From: Bacteroidales bacterium H4
GTDB lineage: Bacteria; Bacteroidota; Bacteroidia; Bacteroidales; Muribaculaceae
Assembly (NCBI GenBank): GCA_001701165.1
Contig: DAAP01000045.1
Location: forward strand, 1 to 63,656
Reading direction: 5' to 3'
DNA length: 63,656 nucleotides
The notes below the pieces were generated by a model. It ran no database searches, was not told the DNA's origin, and was given only the letters and a program-made list of their open reading frames with translations. Of the stretch, positions 44,001 through 52,826 are shown piece by piece; within the stretch, counting starts at the first letter, position 1; every line of letters begins with the position of its first letter. The position numbers and the translations under genes are program-made.

Positions 44001-47000
44001 CAAAGCCGACAAAGCCAGGAATGAAGCCAAGACTCGGTTTATGTCCAACGCGGCCACCGGTGGCGGCGTGATGATGGGTGCTGCCGTATGGGGTTACATC
44101 AAAGTTGACCTCGGACTGTTCTACGGCGATATGGGCGCAGAAGCCGGATTTGACCTGTCTATCCGCAAACTTGGCACGGAGCGATGCATCAACCTCAAGG
44201 GTGGTACGCCGGGCCGTAACGGATGGTATGGCGAAGGCCAGCTCTATGCCTATATTTATGCAAAGTTCGGCATACGTGTCTTCCTTGGCTTCTTCAACAA
44301 GAAGATTGACCTCCTTGACGCAGGAATGGGTGGCGTCCTCAGATGTGGTATGCCCAATCCCAACTATTTCACCGGCAAAGCCCGTGTGAAACTCCGTCTG
44401 CTTGGCGGCCTTGTCAAGATCAACAAGAAATTCTCCTTTGAATGTGGTAACGTCTGCGAGATGTTCTTAGGAAATGCTCTCGACAACTATAAGCTCTTCG
44501 AAACGTGCAACATCGGTTCCGAAGACTGGGACAAGGCAGTCGAGAATCCTATCGACTGGCAGATTCAGAGCCGCCCCAAGGTAACCACTCAGTCTGATAT
44601 CAACAGCATTATCAATGTGGCTGACCCCAACGAAGTTGCAAAACTCAAGGAATCGAGTGCTGCCGACAACTACGACGAGAAGGCTATCGAGCGTCTTGCA
44701 AGCCGTAAATTCAAGTTCGAGATTATGGCCGACTCCGTGCCTACTCTGACCGAGTACTCGAACCTTAAAGATGCAAAGGCCGGTAAAAATGGCAAAACGA
44801 GCGAAATGGAGTATTTTGTCAATGGAGACAAGGTGACGCTGAGCGTTACAGCACTTAATCCTAACAAATATTACCGTCTGCGCATCAAAGGACGTGCCAG
44901 GGAATTTGTCAAAGGAAAATGGAATCATCCCGAGACTTTCGATACAATCGACAATAAATGGAAATTCCGGCCCTGGACCCAGACCAAGGACTTCTTCTTC
45001 GTAACCAATAACACCGCAGAACGCACTTTCGAAGATGCGGAAGACCTTGAACAACACGTAGCCCTTGCCTTCCCCGCCAACACGGATGGCTATAAGGACA
45101 AAAACGGTATCCTGATTTCCAGCAAGGATGTGCATGTCCTTCCCATTGACCTCAAGCATCCTATAATCTCCCTTAAATATAGGATGAAGGGAAAAGCTTA
45201 TAATAAGGGAAATCTTAAATGGTACCTATATAAAGGGACTCAGATTGTGTCCAGTGCCAACAATAAATGGATCGAGAACGACTCAGTGTCCATAATGACT
45301 CCCGATGGCGGACTTGAACTGTTTAATGTTACACGTCAATATGGCCATTGCAGACTTGTCCTGCGTTACGAATGGGTTGAACGCTTGAAGAGTCCGGCAA
45401 CATGGACCGAATATAAGAACTATGTAGTCTACGGAAATTCTCCCGAGGAAGTATATAAGAGAGAACAACGTAATCTGCTGAAGAGTTTGACAAGTAATAC
45501 AAATACAGCAACAAGTACTACAAATACAACAAGTTCACAAAAAAGAACACCAACAAGAACACCAAGTAAACCGAGTACCCCAAGGACTCCGAGTACCCCA
45601 AGTACTCCAAGGACTCCAAGTACCCCGACTACGCCGGGTGTTCCGACGAGGACTCCAAGTACCCCGACTACGCCGGGTGTTCCGACGAGAACTCCGAGTA
45701 CTCCGACTACGCCGGGTGCTACAAAGGCTCCGAATACTTCGAATTTGCCGGGTGTTACAAGGACTCCGAGTACACCACCACAGAAGAATACCGGAAGAAC
45801 CGGAAGAACCGGCAGCAGCGGCAGCAGTAGCAGCAGCGGCAGCGCAGGCACAAAGAATGTCTCTTTAAGTAATTACCGCATAGAGGTGAACAAAATCGAT
45901 TATGCCACTACGACAAATTTGGGAGAATCCACTGATGCATCCGGCGGAGGAACCCGCTATCGTGTGACCATATACAAGAAAGAAAGTGCCATGGTCGATG
46001 CTCACCAATCCAAGGATCTGATGGATCTGAGCAATGTATATCTTTACGGAAATCCGCCGGATGGAGATAAGATATTCGATACCCCCACAAATAATACAGA
46101 GCCTTACTTTGAGGCATTCCTTGGAGTGCGGCTCGACCACATGACTTTGAATATCTCTCGACAGAGCGATCAGTATCTGATTGGCGACTTCCAAAAGAGT
46201 GATTCCAAATTCAGCGTGGCTTCCCCCGGGTTGCTCACTATTACGTCAAATCCCTTCACCTACATGAGCTATCTGAGCAATATGTTCTTCATCGGAGGTC
46301 GTTATTTCTCCTCCTCAAAGAACAAACTAAACTTCACATGTAGGTCCACGGAGTCAATGTATATAGATACGCCCCTTGGAACGTGGAACTTCGGTTTACT
46401 TCGAGCCGGGAGCTATTATCTCATATCGGATGGTCAGGTCTCTATCAGAGAGAAAGTCACGATGGACAGAACTAAGATTTTCAAAACACATGTCAGAACC
46501 CTATGGCCTCTCTATAGCCGTGGCACTGTTTATCACAACAACCTGCTTGGCGAGGATACCGACGGTTTGATTACTGAATTGCCGTTGACCGAAAGGGCTC
46601 AGGCCGAGGTTTTCTATGACCTGTTTGATGTATGTGCGAAAGTCTCGGATGAGATAGGGACAAAAGTTCATTATCAGAACACGTATAAGAGAGGTAATAT
46701 GAAAGACTGGATGGCAACTAATGCCGGACGTATATTCACCACATCCGGGCGTTACAATCGTATCCGCCTGAATATTCCGGCATATCAATATGGTGTCATC
46801 TGGAATTCGGCATCCTACGGTGGGCTTAGCCCCAACAGAACTTTTGAGGATCCTTGGAGCTCAAGACATTTACGTATTATTACCCATCCGGCTGTCGAAT
46901 CTCCGAGTTGCTATCTTGGTAGAAGGCTTTATCTATACACAGCCACTTCGATGGATACTCGCTTCTCATCGAGTAAGGCCTCTGAATACAGTAATATGAA

Positions 47001-47157
47001 ATTCACTTTCACCCGTTACCGTGTCAATGCCTGGAACTACAAGGCTATGAGGTGGACGCTCTTCAGACCGGCATCCTACAAGGAAATCAAGGACAACTGC
47101 GACTACTTCTTCAAGACATATACGAGGACTTATAAAGAGCTGATAAAGAAATTGTAA
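38008..47157 (+). CDS. Giant secreted protein (3,049 residues), TANFOR-like start
   Basis: Signal peptide about residues 1-23. The N-terminal about 150 residues (VTITPVRQVLPPQVMYYLSN, YFNISAQNTENEAVLMYFGVEL) resemble the TANFOR domain described from Tannerella forsythia. Then come about five FN3-like modules of 130-160 residues with recurring (F/N)YD-I-I---P and a conserved DPK, -VV-Y--KG-T-T-F pattern. A very long beta-rich body follows (about 930-2200), with a charged linker near 1880 (KKYDEKKKKDSDKSD). A Pro/Thr-rich linker (about 2511-2612) is coded by 39-bp tandem repeats, then a C-terminal region of about 435 residues. No T9SS tail or membrane anchor seen at the end. It is the core product of the cluster; probably forms a long surface fibre or sheath. 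Function unknown. Confidence 0.75.
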   Translation: MRRLQRYITLLGLTLCCTIAAFSENLTVTITPVRQVLPPQVMYYLSNPGQYFNISAQNTENEAVLMYFGVELRQLTPSSDIEIIVPGKTMPVKPFEIPANGTKVFNAVEMRDMFNHVRMEDISMPAGLFDNVTSGSFGNIPEGTYEIILSAYKWDPYLSSPVLLNNPSLSRTIFTVCYQAKAPEWIMPVATGEYDDKNIATLSKQTPLLTWMAPVVNCDPKPRHYNYDIKIVQQMPLQAIDDAMDRNPVVYQANNLQMPQCIIPTNVIKDFSPYETYIAQITAHSNATQIGSLDYINIVNEGKSDIKMFRVKDYSETPAQPATYSRPKLMRPNLPAGLWYAQFDPAKDEVTWSAPRLDNAGGKQVSFTYDVRIIKPTSGYYIYQQSECLKAANELEPIFEQKGIRTTSYRIPASMADALDPKSVYLMQVVAHPDTVAGDYKALTFEGEGKGIPVAFARAQTVFSRPVLVTPSPYQSFDQFAYENEDISKGVHILMRDNPVIKWKPCEVSSVDDGRTLPNVTYDIKITQPNKKYPASAAGMEEALDNENPFYEKKGLTSTEFKVPIDLFDIVDPKQLFLVQVTARVENAASGDQSYVFLNKGKSYPGLVVLRKTTDITQYSAPRLTVPKPYTEIGNKKFEVLNPNNCIIKWSAPVASGKAQDPVDFTYDISILQPTGGYDASLATILGEAIDGEVVYEQKGISSTSFKMDKRAFDAQIDTASMLLLRVRAVADEDYCQKHNIRLENDGYSAPALVGFKSGSGDDADIIGLGGMNLTDSLYNFVNPEIVLPRFHPDEGARKEFLNSDIAVKWNRPTFEGGAGAQPDTIQFVYDVELFAAKDYISREEMLKTAPIYANKALKAQTDTIRWDKLDGKVEKGDYLMLRVKPTAVNDKSVAFLNDSINIVDFAMSEVFSSRYFQCANQVEITNERPTTSGVDALKGKSVRIGEYELVLDGKLEAITDKPGHFKGTGHVIWEPLLLTWKLAVKFDDIAINTDNQVFAGNVETYGGENNKMSSSEVVDKLFSDWGIDNLIGDTGIPYADKLQGKADDKIKSLAEQLPIGEYYQQFQEGKAFVAGLLQGNVENVTFPLEIPKEINPSPVNLTISKMKFAPTYATMDLFGTFVVPNTKATQGQILVFGAPRMCISPKSLIPEGGTVALLKDFEVQEPKSGFKCKFLAPKDVIEPEDGCFVSWSGNKFEWLNLDIDMTMPSDLKKVVNGKRTEESPILHVGTKIQKWEDFTAEVSIDPFEHVDLPGYVFTADEAIIDLASGSNHTKMGSFPEGYKLESLGLAKGKEKEWTGLYFKELSMAFPSSIKIGNGKEPMKVAVENLFIDKSGFTLDCGVVNAINYKAGESGTIGGFKFSLDKVMVSIVQNDFKKFGFNGKLEIPLFKGEIDYACNIYNQSFTGKGGGKGFAYVFKTSQIEDLNFDFMLGDLTLDKDLTYFLVEAIDNEYGQTKTNVELLVGGEVTIAGVETLNKKLAKLPFKLQLPQIKFCKMRLANNDGFESVYESGLQASAAAATQKMLADVESSSAIGAGWWNEASKIDFGENSGLYLSMGQWGCASPQKKIGSFKFTLKKWGFELHRDEKDPYIGITLGGDITLCEELEISAGTTLEFQSWVKNIDDLSKISLDYKGTKFRDASFAVDGKIFKLEGSLSCAEDPGKDSGYAGQIKASVKGGLFEVTIDGGYFDHKEENNNFSWGYFDIMAGGKCGIPAGPLTINGIHGGFYFNCAKDFANSQSGKAVPKPAKGVIGIIAGMGLSTVDNVTLKGNLDLTVVFDTKKKDLTTFIFKGDVDAVGGMVKSKVNMVYENNDQEQYFQLNVTVDAKMDGGTEELTKKLKALDSTFEGYSEDLGDYAGNFTGSVKDSNDSKTGDYDNTMKKYDEKKKKDSDKSDSGIKAQGPGAHVELDFYIGHKKTGSDTSLKWHVYLGQPDPDKRCTFTLIDFRGKVVTVAVGANAYLCVGNELPNNGNLPPIPVKIRNFLNGSSSGTYESDDVSKADKARNEAKTRFMSNAATGGGVMMGAAVWGYIKVDLGLFYGDMGAEAGFDLSIRKLGTERCINLKGGTPGRNGWYGEGQLYAYIYAKFGIRVFLGFFNKKIDLLDAGMGGVLRCGMPNPNYFTGKARVKLRLLGGLVKINKKFSFECGNVCEMFLGNALDNYKLFETCNIGSEDWDKAVENPIDWQIQSRPKVTTQSDINSIINVADPNEVAKLKESSAADNYDEKAIERLASRKFKFEIMADSVPTLTEYSNLKDAKAGKNGKTSEMEYFVNGDKVTLSVTALNPNKYYRLRIKGRAREFVKGKWNHPETFDTIDNKWKFRPWTQTKDFFFVTNNTAERTFEDAEDLEQHVALAFPANTDGYKDKNGILISSKDVHVLPIDLKHPIISLKYRMKGKAYNKGNLKWYLYKGTQIVSSANNKWIENDSVSIMTPDGGLELFNVTRQYGHCRLVLRYEWVERLKSPATWTEYKNYVVYGNSPEEVYKREQRNLLKSLTSNTNTATSTTNTTSSQKRTPTRTPSKPSTPRTPSTPSTPRTPSTPTTPGVPTRTPSTPTTPGVPTRTPSTPTTPGATKAPNTSNLPGVTRTPSTPPQKNTGRTGRTGSSGSSSSSGSAGTKNVSLSNYRIEVNKIDYATTTNLGESTDASGGGTRYRVTIYKKESAMVDAHQSKDLMDLSNVYLYGNPPDGDKIFDTPTNNTEPYFEAFLGVRLDHMTLNISRQSDQYLIGDFQKSDSKFSVASPGLLTITSNPFTYMSYLSNMFFIGGRYFSSSKNKLNFTCRSTESMYIDTPLGTWNFGLLRAGSYYLISDGQVSIREKVTMDRTKIFKTHVRTLWPLYSRGTVYHNNLLGEDTDGLITELPLTERAQAEVFYDLFDVCAKVSDEIGTKVHYQNTYKRGNMKDWMATNAGRIFTTSGRYNRIRLNIPAYQYGVIWNSASYGGLSPNRTFEDPWSSRHLRIITHPAVESPSCYLGRRLYLYTATSMDTRFSSSKASEYSNMKFTFTRYRVNAWNYKAMRWTLFRPASYKEIKDNCDYFFKTYTRTYKELIKKL
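45611..45727 (+). repeat. 39-bp tandem repeat coding a Pro/Thr linker
   Basis: Three units of 39 bp, starting at 45611, 45650 and 45689, code RTPSTPTTPGVPT-type units; degenerate TPSTPR units lie before and after. Slippage here would change linker length in frame. Confidence 0.8.
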
Positions 47158-47170
47158 GAATATAAAGACA

Positions 47171-49504
47171 ATGAAACATAATAAAACAAAACATATGCGT
47201 ACGTTGCTTTGGGCCGTGGCTGTCACGGCGGCCGCTCCCTTGGTTTTCGGAATGGTGCAAACGCAAGATCTTGGCGATGCCATGGAGTCTGCCTCCGCCG
47301 ATTCGGTCTCCGCTGACAACGGTGTAATCTATCGCGACCAATTGCCGGGTACCTATCCTCTCGGGACGATAAAGCCGGATACCACCTCTCGCATAGAGGA
47401 CATGTATGTATACATCAAGGCAACAGCTCGCGCTTACGGCGACAGTGTGGTGCTTCGCTGGGCCATTTCAGAGTATCCCGAATGGGAATATCTCAACCAT
47501 TTCGGCTATGACGTCTACCGAGTGAACGATGACGCTGACGGATTCAAGCTCGACACTCTTGCGCAACGCATCAGGCCGCTGTCGCTCGAGCAGTTCAAGA
47601 AATGCTATCCCGACACTGTCGACTCTATAGCATATATGGGCATGGGCGCGATTTACGGCAGCGGAGATATGTATCCCGAAATGACAACCTACGAGCCCGG
47701 CACCATAGGAGCATTCTCCGAAATGGAGCAGGACCAGAAGACGCGCCTCATGGCAGCCTATCTGGCGGCCGAGTGGCGTCCCGACGTGGCGCAGGCTATG
47801 GGCTTGAGGTTCGTGGACCGCACCGCCAAGAAGGGTAAGACATATTCCTACTATGTTCTACCCTCGGTTACCGATACCACCGGACGTTTCTTCATTATGC
47901 CGGCTCAGGTGGAACATGTTTCCAACAGCAAATACAAACCGCAGCCCTACGACATTCAGATTACCGACTCAATTACCGGACATGGCAGCGTGACACTCTC
48001 CTGGAATGACACTATCAACGGTACTTTTGAGATATACACCCGTCCGGTAGGTTCTACCGAATGGGAGAAGGTGAACAAAAGACCTTATGCGCCGCCTATC
48101 TCCGCCGGGCTCAATAACGAGGACATTATCTTTGAACATTCTCATGGCCTTACCGGCGATTTTGAATATGCCATTCAGGCTCACGATGCTTTCGGCGACC
48201 TCACGGCCATGAGCGCCCCCATAAAGGTTCATTTCCCGGACATGGAGCCTCCGCGCGGTCCCGAAATCACATTGATAGAAATCGACCGCCCCGGCGAAAA
48301 CCTTTGGGATGAGATATATGCTACTATCCATTTCCGCAAAGACACCATAGAGAACGACTTCGTGCGTTATATCCCTATGTATCACAACGAGCGCGACTCC
48401 CTCAAGCAATGGCGTCTTCTGACCGACCAGTATATTGCACCCACCGACACCACCGTGCGTATCGATGTGACCAAAATTTCCACCGGTCTGATTGTTATGG
48501 CGGCTGTCGATACTGCCGAAAATATTGGATATTCCATGCCCCGACTTCTGCGTGTCCATGATGCCAAGCCACCTGTGGCGCCGACCAATTTCAAGGCTTT
48601 CCCCGCGCTTGACGGAACCGTAGCCATGATGTGGGACATGACCGACACTCTCGATGTGCATTATTACGACGTATTCTATGCCAATGCACGCGACCACCTC
48701 TTCCAGATGGCAAACCACAGCCATATAATTCCACGTTCATACACGGACACTATAGCTGTGGACGCTAACGAACGATACATCTACTATGCCGTGCGTGCTG
48801 TCGACTGGGCCGGCAATTCCGGCGCATTCTCAGACACCATCGCTGTGCTTCGACCCAATACCGCTCCTCCCTCCAAAGCGCACCTTGATTCGGCATGGGT
48901 TGACAATAAGATGATTCATACCCGCTGGATTGGCGGCGGCGATGAGATCATCGGACATTACAATTGCTATCGTCGCAAGGCCGGAAGCCGCGACTGGCAA
49001 TTGCTTAGGACTTTCGATGGCGACTCGGTACGTGCCAACGGCCATGTAATGCAGGTCGATGATGCTCCCGATGGTCCCGTAAATCAGCGATACGAGTATG
49101 CCGTGGAGACTGTAAGCCTCTGGGATATCGGTTCCGGATTGACCCCTGTTTTCTCGGCAAAAGTTAACTATGACAGATTTTTGGACATTCCTGTCAAGCT
49201 TCTGGGGGATTACAGCAAAAATGATGCTTGTGTAAAGCTGGCGTGGGAGATTTCCGATGTCCCATCCGGTGCCCCATATTACTTCTGCCTCTATCGCAAG
49301 CTCCCCGGTGATGATACCTTCGAGTATATCACCGACATCCCCTCCGAACGGAAGTATTACGTTGACCCGCGGCTCAATCCCGGCGAGACGGCCGAATACT
49401 ATATCTGCATACAGTTTGAGGATGGACGCCAGTCCGGACAATCGAACATAATGACAGTGTCTGCTCCCCGAAAGGAGGCTACCCCTCCAGTTACACAACC
49501 CTAA
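47171..49504 (+). CDS. Secreted FN3-repeat protein
   Basis: 777 residues. Signal peptide after MKHNKTKH (MRTLLWAVAVTAAAPLVFG; ATG 47195 is an alternative start). Several FN3-type beta domains follow: AYGDSVVLRWAISEYPEWEYLNHFGYDVYRV, SVTLSWNDTINGTFEIYTR, TVAMMWDMTDTLDVHYYDVFYA, KMIHTRWIGGGDEIIGHYNCYR and CVKLAWEISDVPSGAPYYFCLYR. A ligand-binding or assembly role on the surface is inferred. It follows the giant gene after 13 bp. Confidence 0.75.
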   Translation: MKHNKTKHMRTLLWAVAVTAAAPLVFGMVQTQDLGDAMESASADSVSADNGVIYRDQLPGTYPLGTIKPDTTSRIEDMYVYIKATARAYGDSVVLRWAISEYPEWEYLNHFGYDVYRVNDDADGFKLDTLAQRIRPLSLEQFKKCYPDTVDSIAYMGMGAIYGSGDMYPEMTTYEPGTIGAFSEMEQDQKTRLMAAYLAAEWRPDVAQAMGLRFVDRTAKKGKTYSYYVLPSVTDTTGRFFIMPAQVEHVSNSKYKPQPYDIQITDSITGHGSVTLSWNDTINGTFEIYTRPVGSTEWEKVNKRPYAPPISAGLNNEDIIFEHSHGLTGDFEYAIQAHDAFGDLTAMSAPIKVHFPDMEPPRGPEITLIEIDRPGENLWDEIYATIHFRKDTIENDFVRYIPMYHNERDSLKQWRLLTDQYIAPTDTTVRIDVTKISTGLIVMAAVDTAENIGYSMPRLLRVHDAKPPVAPTNFKAFPALDGTVAMMWDMTDTLDVHYYDVFYANARDHLFQMANHSHIIPRSYTDTIAVDANERYIYYAVRAVDWAGNSGAFSDTIAVLRPNTAPPSKAHLDSAWVDNKMIHTRWIGGGDEIIGHYNCYRRKAGSRDWQLLRTFDGDSVRANGHVMQVDDAPDGPVNQRYEYAVETVSLWDIGSGLTPVFSAKVNYDRFLDIPVKLLGDYSKNDACVKLAWEISDVPSGAPYYFCLYRKLPGDDTFEYITDIPSERKYYVDPRLNPGETAEYYICIQFEDGRQSGQSNIMTVSAPRKEATPPVTQP

Positions 49505-49517
49505 CGTTGACTGAATT

Positions 49518-50195
49518 ATGAAGCATCTCTTATGGACCCTTACAGCAAGCCTGCTGATGATTTCATGCGGCGATTTTTACCAGTTTGGGGAAGAACCCGA
49601 TGACTGGGACGGCGTCAGCATGCGTATAACCAACGCGGAGTCCTGCGTGATGGTGGGAGATTCCATGCCGCTGGGAATCGAGTTTTCGGATACGTCTAAA
49701 ATCGGCAGCCCTGTCTTTTGGATGTTGTCCGACCCCAATATCGCCAAATTGCACAATGACACTCTCCATGCCGTATACCCCGGAGCGGTCGATATTATAG
49801 CCATCAGCGGAAACGGCCTTTTGACCGACACATGCCGGGTGAGGGTCATAGAGAGGTGGGAAGCCGGAGATTTCCATAGGTGGCACCCATCCGATATGGT
49901 GATTTATGCCGACATAAGCATTGACGGTAAGCCTTGGAACAGTTCGACAATGATGATCGGAGCTTTCGTTGGAGGCGAACTCACCGGATTGGCGGTGCCC
50001 CGCGAGGCTTTCGGCATTCCCTATGCCGAACTCCGAATATGGGCTCCCACAAATCAGGGGCAGGGCAAAATAGACCTTCGCTGCTATGATAGAGAAAATT
50101 TCCGTCTCTATGTCCTAAGGGACGACATAGAGTATGACGCATATCAAACCCTCGGAACCCTTTCCAATCTTTATCCAATAAAATTTGAACGATGA
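49518..50195 (+). CDS. Surface lipoprotein with IGAFV module
   Basis: 225 residues. Lipoprotein signal MKHLLWTLTASLLMISC (Cys17). A Big-type Ig domain (residues about 35-110: ITNAESCVMVGDSMPLGIEF, HAVYPGAVDIIAISG) is followed by a MIGAFVGGELTG module like those of the T9SS-tailed protein (33297), ending LSNLYPIKFER. Anchored in the outer membrane, perhaps on the surface. Its stop overlaps the next start (ATGA 50192-50195). Confidence 0.75.
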   Translation: MKHLLWTLTASLLMISCGDFYQFGEEPDDWDGVSMRITNAESCVMVGDSMPLGIEFSDTSKIGSPVFWMLSDPNIAKLHNDTLHAVYPGAVDIIAISGNGLLTDTCRVRVIERWEAGDFHRWHPSDMVIYADISIDGKPWNSSTMMIGAFVGGELTGLAVPREAFGIPYAELRIWAPTNQGQGKIDLRCYDRENFRLYVLRDDIEYDAYQTLGTLSNLYPIKFER

Positions 50196-52654
50196 AAACC
50201 ATAAAAAATATATTGGCAATAATCGGCATCTTGATATTTGCATCAGGCTGCACTCTCATGCTTGATGAACCGCCCGCTGATGGCAACGATGATACGCCTA
50301 ACGGCGACGGTTTCACAGCTCCGCGTACCGAGCAGACCGAATTCGGCGATGTGACCTATCAATTTCAGGATGGCGTCCGGCTCATCAACGAGAAGTATGT
50401 GCCCTATATCATTTCCTGCCGTAACGACTCCACATTGGGTCATACCGAAATCCTATTTACCAAGAATATTCCCTCCGACCTTCTTCCGCAGCGCGGCGAT
50501 TATATCGCCACCACCATGAGTCAGCTATTCCAGCAGACACTTTGCGACGAGGTTGACAATATCGAGGAAACCGGGGGAGGATATCTGCTGATATCCCATC
50601 CCGTGCCGCTTATAAAAGTATTCAAGGAACTTGACTTTTCGATTGACGCAAGAATTGCCGGAGACTATGAGGATAGTTCGGAACAATCTCGCTCGGGAGG
50701 AAATACCCCGAAACTGAAAGGTTTCCGTCTTGTTCCCAGACATAACTCATATTCGAGAGGGGAAGAGGTTGACGGTGAATTCTCAGAATCCCTCTTTTCC
50801 TATGCATTCTGGGACGGTGATGAGAGCAAACTCAAGGAGTTCGAAACCAATCCGGCAGACTATCATAAGTGGGAGCATACTGCTTTGGGAAAGTCTCCTA
50901 TTTCATTTCTATTTCCCACTATAAGGTCGGGAGGTTCTACATCTCGCACCGCAACACGGGTTGGATTGGCAAGTTATCAAAATGTCAAACTGAAGTTTAG
51001 CCTGAAAAACGGTTTTGACCTTGAATTGAGCAATGATCTTGTGCAGACGTATTCTATTTGTTCTGAGTCATCCGAAGGCTGGGAGGCATTTCCCTTAGTT
51101 GGATCCACAGGAATGACGGTGCCCAAAGATGGGATTCTCCCTGAAAACAGATGGACTAAATATGACTATATGCTCCCAGTCCCCATTATGCCATCAATAG
51201 GACTTGATGTTTATGTGGCTAAATTATGCGTTGATTTCAATTTTGCTTTAGCTAGCGACTGTGCAAGAAAAATTACGGGAGATAAGCTATTCCGTTATGA
51301 AGGCGCGCAAAAGACGCAGTTCTTTAAATGGAACATGAAGACGGACAAAAATTATGAAACTACAGTCAATCGCTCCAAATCTATGGATGTCGCAAATCCC
51401 CGTCTTCGGAAAGATCTCTCGAATACCTGTTTTCAGTATGCTACAAGACTGTTTCTTCATATTGATATTGGCATTACCTTAGGTGCGGCCACATTGGATC
51501 TCTCTCCTCTTAGAATCAATTTTGACGCTTCCTGTACTCATAAAATGACAAATGACGCAAGCAAATCCAAACCGTCAACTCTCAAAGCCCCACCACCTTC
51601 TTATTATGATAAGGAATATTCGCTTGAAGCCACCGATAAAAGCCTGGATGAATGGAAGGGTACTCTTGCTGTGGGAGTATCGACAGACATGAAAGGCGGA
51701 GCTGATTTAAGTGATTTAGCTGAATATTATGACTGGTTTAAGCACGCTGCTGTTTCCTTGAAGTGGATTGAAGGTTCGCTGGTTCTGTGGCGCATTGCCG
51801 ACAGTGCCTATCCTGTCATAAATTATAAGCAGACCTATGACAAAGGTAAAAAAATGTATCATGGGACAGTCTCGTTGCCGCCTCCTGCCAAGATATTCTG
51901 GTACACTGTCGGAGACACATATATAAGTGATTATAGTGATCTGGAATTGCTTATCTACGATGAAAATTTCAATTTCGTAAAGTGTGCCAAACCCAGTGTA
52001 GAATTAGCTTATTGGGATCGCTACTATCAAACCATCCACTATGGGGGGGATTATGAGTTCGATTTCTCACTGAGTGACTCTGAGATGCAAATGAGCAAGT
52101 ATTTTTATGTTGTACCAGCTTATCGTTCTACGAGCCCGAATGTTTTTGACCATCCTCCGCATTTTTTTTCGAAACCACTTAAATACACCAACATATCAAA
52201 CAACGGGCAGATAAATGGTGTCGAAACTCTTTGGGTCGAGAATGATGATAAGTATTGCAAGCCCGGCTATAGCCTTGACGGAATAGCAATGGATGCAGAC
52301 TGCTTCTTCCAGGCATCTTCGCCGGATAAAGTCCATGTCAACGTCGAATTCTTTGATACTGATGGCGTACGTATGATGTCAAAGGATTTTGAGTATTCGA
52401 TCGGAGAATCAAAGGGTGGCAAGATTAAAGCCATCTATCTTATCAATCACCGTATCGAGACAGTCGTAGACAAGGCAAAAGTTACCCTTTGGTATGACGA
52501 CCCTTATCGGCAGACCTCCGTCGACCCTTCAGCCCGGAAGGTGATTCTCGACGAATTCGAAGTCGTTTATGACGACAACACCGAATGGTGGCCTGTATTT
52601 GACTACGCAGACACATCCTATTGGACTCAACAAGGCTACCGCATAGGGCGGTAA
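50192..52654 (+). CDS. Large lipoprotein, last gene of the surface cluster
   Basis: 820 residues. Lipoprotein signal MKTIKNILAIIGILIFASGC (lipobox ASGC) followed by an acidic tether (DEPPADGNDDTPNGDG). The rest is beta-rich with aromatic and charged stretches and no family I recognise; DEFEVVYDD near the end. Coupled by ATGA to the preceding lipoprotein. The AT content is higher in the middle (from about 51000). A terminator-like inverted repeat follows. Probably the outer-membrane-tethered base or periplasmic subunit of the assembly. Confidence 0.7.
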   Translation: MKTIKNILAIIGILIFASGCTLMLDEPPADGNDDTPNGDGFTAPRTEQTEFGDVTYQFQDGVRLINEKYVPYIISCRNDSTLGHTEILFTKNIPSDLLPQRGDYIATTMSQLFQQTLCDEVDNIEETGGGYLLISHPVPLIKVFKELDFSIDARIAGDYEDSSEQSRSGGNTPKLKGFRLVPRHNSYSRGEEVDGEFSESLFSYAFWDGDESKLKEFETNPADYHKWEHTALGKSPISFLFPTIRSGGSTSRTATRVGLASYQNVKLKFSLKNGFDLELSNDLVQTYSICSESSEGWEAFPLVGSTGMTVPKDGILPENRWTKYDYMLPVPIMPSIGLDVYVAKLCVDFNFALASDCARKITGDKLFRYEGAQKTQFFKWNMKTDKNYETTVNRSKSMDVANPRLRKDLSNTCFQYATRLFLHIDIGITLGAATLDLSPLRINFDASCTHKMTNDASKSKPSTLKAPPPSYYDKEYSLEATDKSLDEWKGTLAVGVSTDMKGGADLSDLAEYYDWFKHAAVSLKWIEGSLVLWRIADSAYPVINYKQTYDKGKKMYHGTVSLPPPAKIFWYTVGDTYISDYSDLELLIYDENFNFVKCAKPSVELAYWDRYYQTIHYGGDYEFDFSLSDSEMQMSKYFYVVPAYRSTSPNVFDHPPHFFSKPLKYTNISNNGQINGVETLWVENDDKYCKPGYSLDGIAMDADCFFQASSPDKVHVNVEFFDTDGVRMMSKDFEYSIGESKGGKIKAIYLINHRIETVVDKAKVTLWYDDPYRQTSVDPSARKVILDEFEVVYDDNTEWWPVFDYADTSYWTQQGYRIGR

Positions 52655-52672
52655 TACCCCGAGCAAAGATAC

Positions 52673-52716
52673 TGTTTCAAAAAGTGTGTCTGAGAAAGGA
52701 CATGCTTTTTGAAACA
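52673..52716 (+). terminator. Inverted repeat ending the surface cluster
   Basis: TGTTTCAAAAAG (52673-52684) and its exact complement (52705-52716), with an inner TGTC/GACA, 18 bp after the last stop. No T tract follows, though the arms are A/T-rich. Confidence 0.55.
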
Positions 52717-52814
52717 GCGTCAAAGGGTGCTCGCACAATGACTCTTTGGTAAAATCCGATGAAAAATCCAACGAGCAAATATTGTTGTGGTTTTCAGGTT
52801 GGACGAAAAAACGG

Positions 52815-52822
52815 TAACTTTG
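52815..52822 (+). promoter_or_regulatory. Promoter box, leaderless glycosyltransferase gene
   Basis: TAACTTTG ends 4 bp before ATG 52827, so the transcript would start at or next to the start codon. Confidence 0.6.
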
Positions 52823-52826
52823 CGGG

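Noticed and set aside
45540..45850. CRISPR-like array
   Set aside because: The 39-bp units are contiguous coding repeats without spacers.
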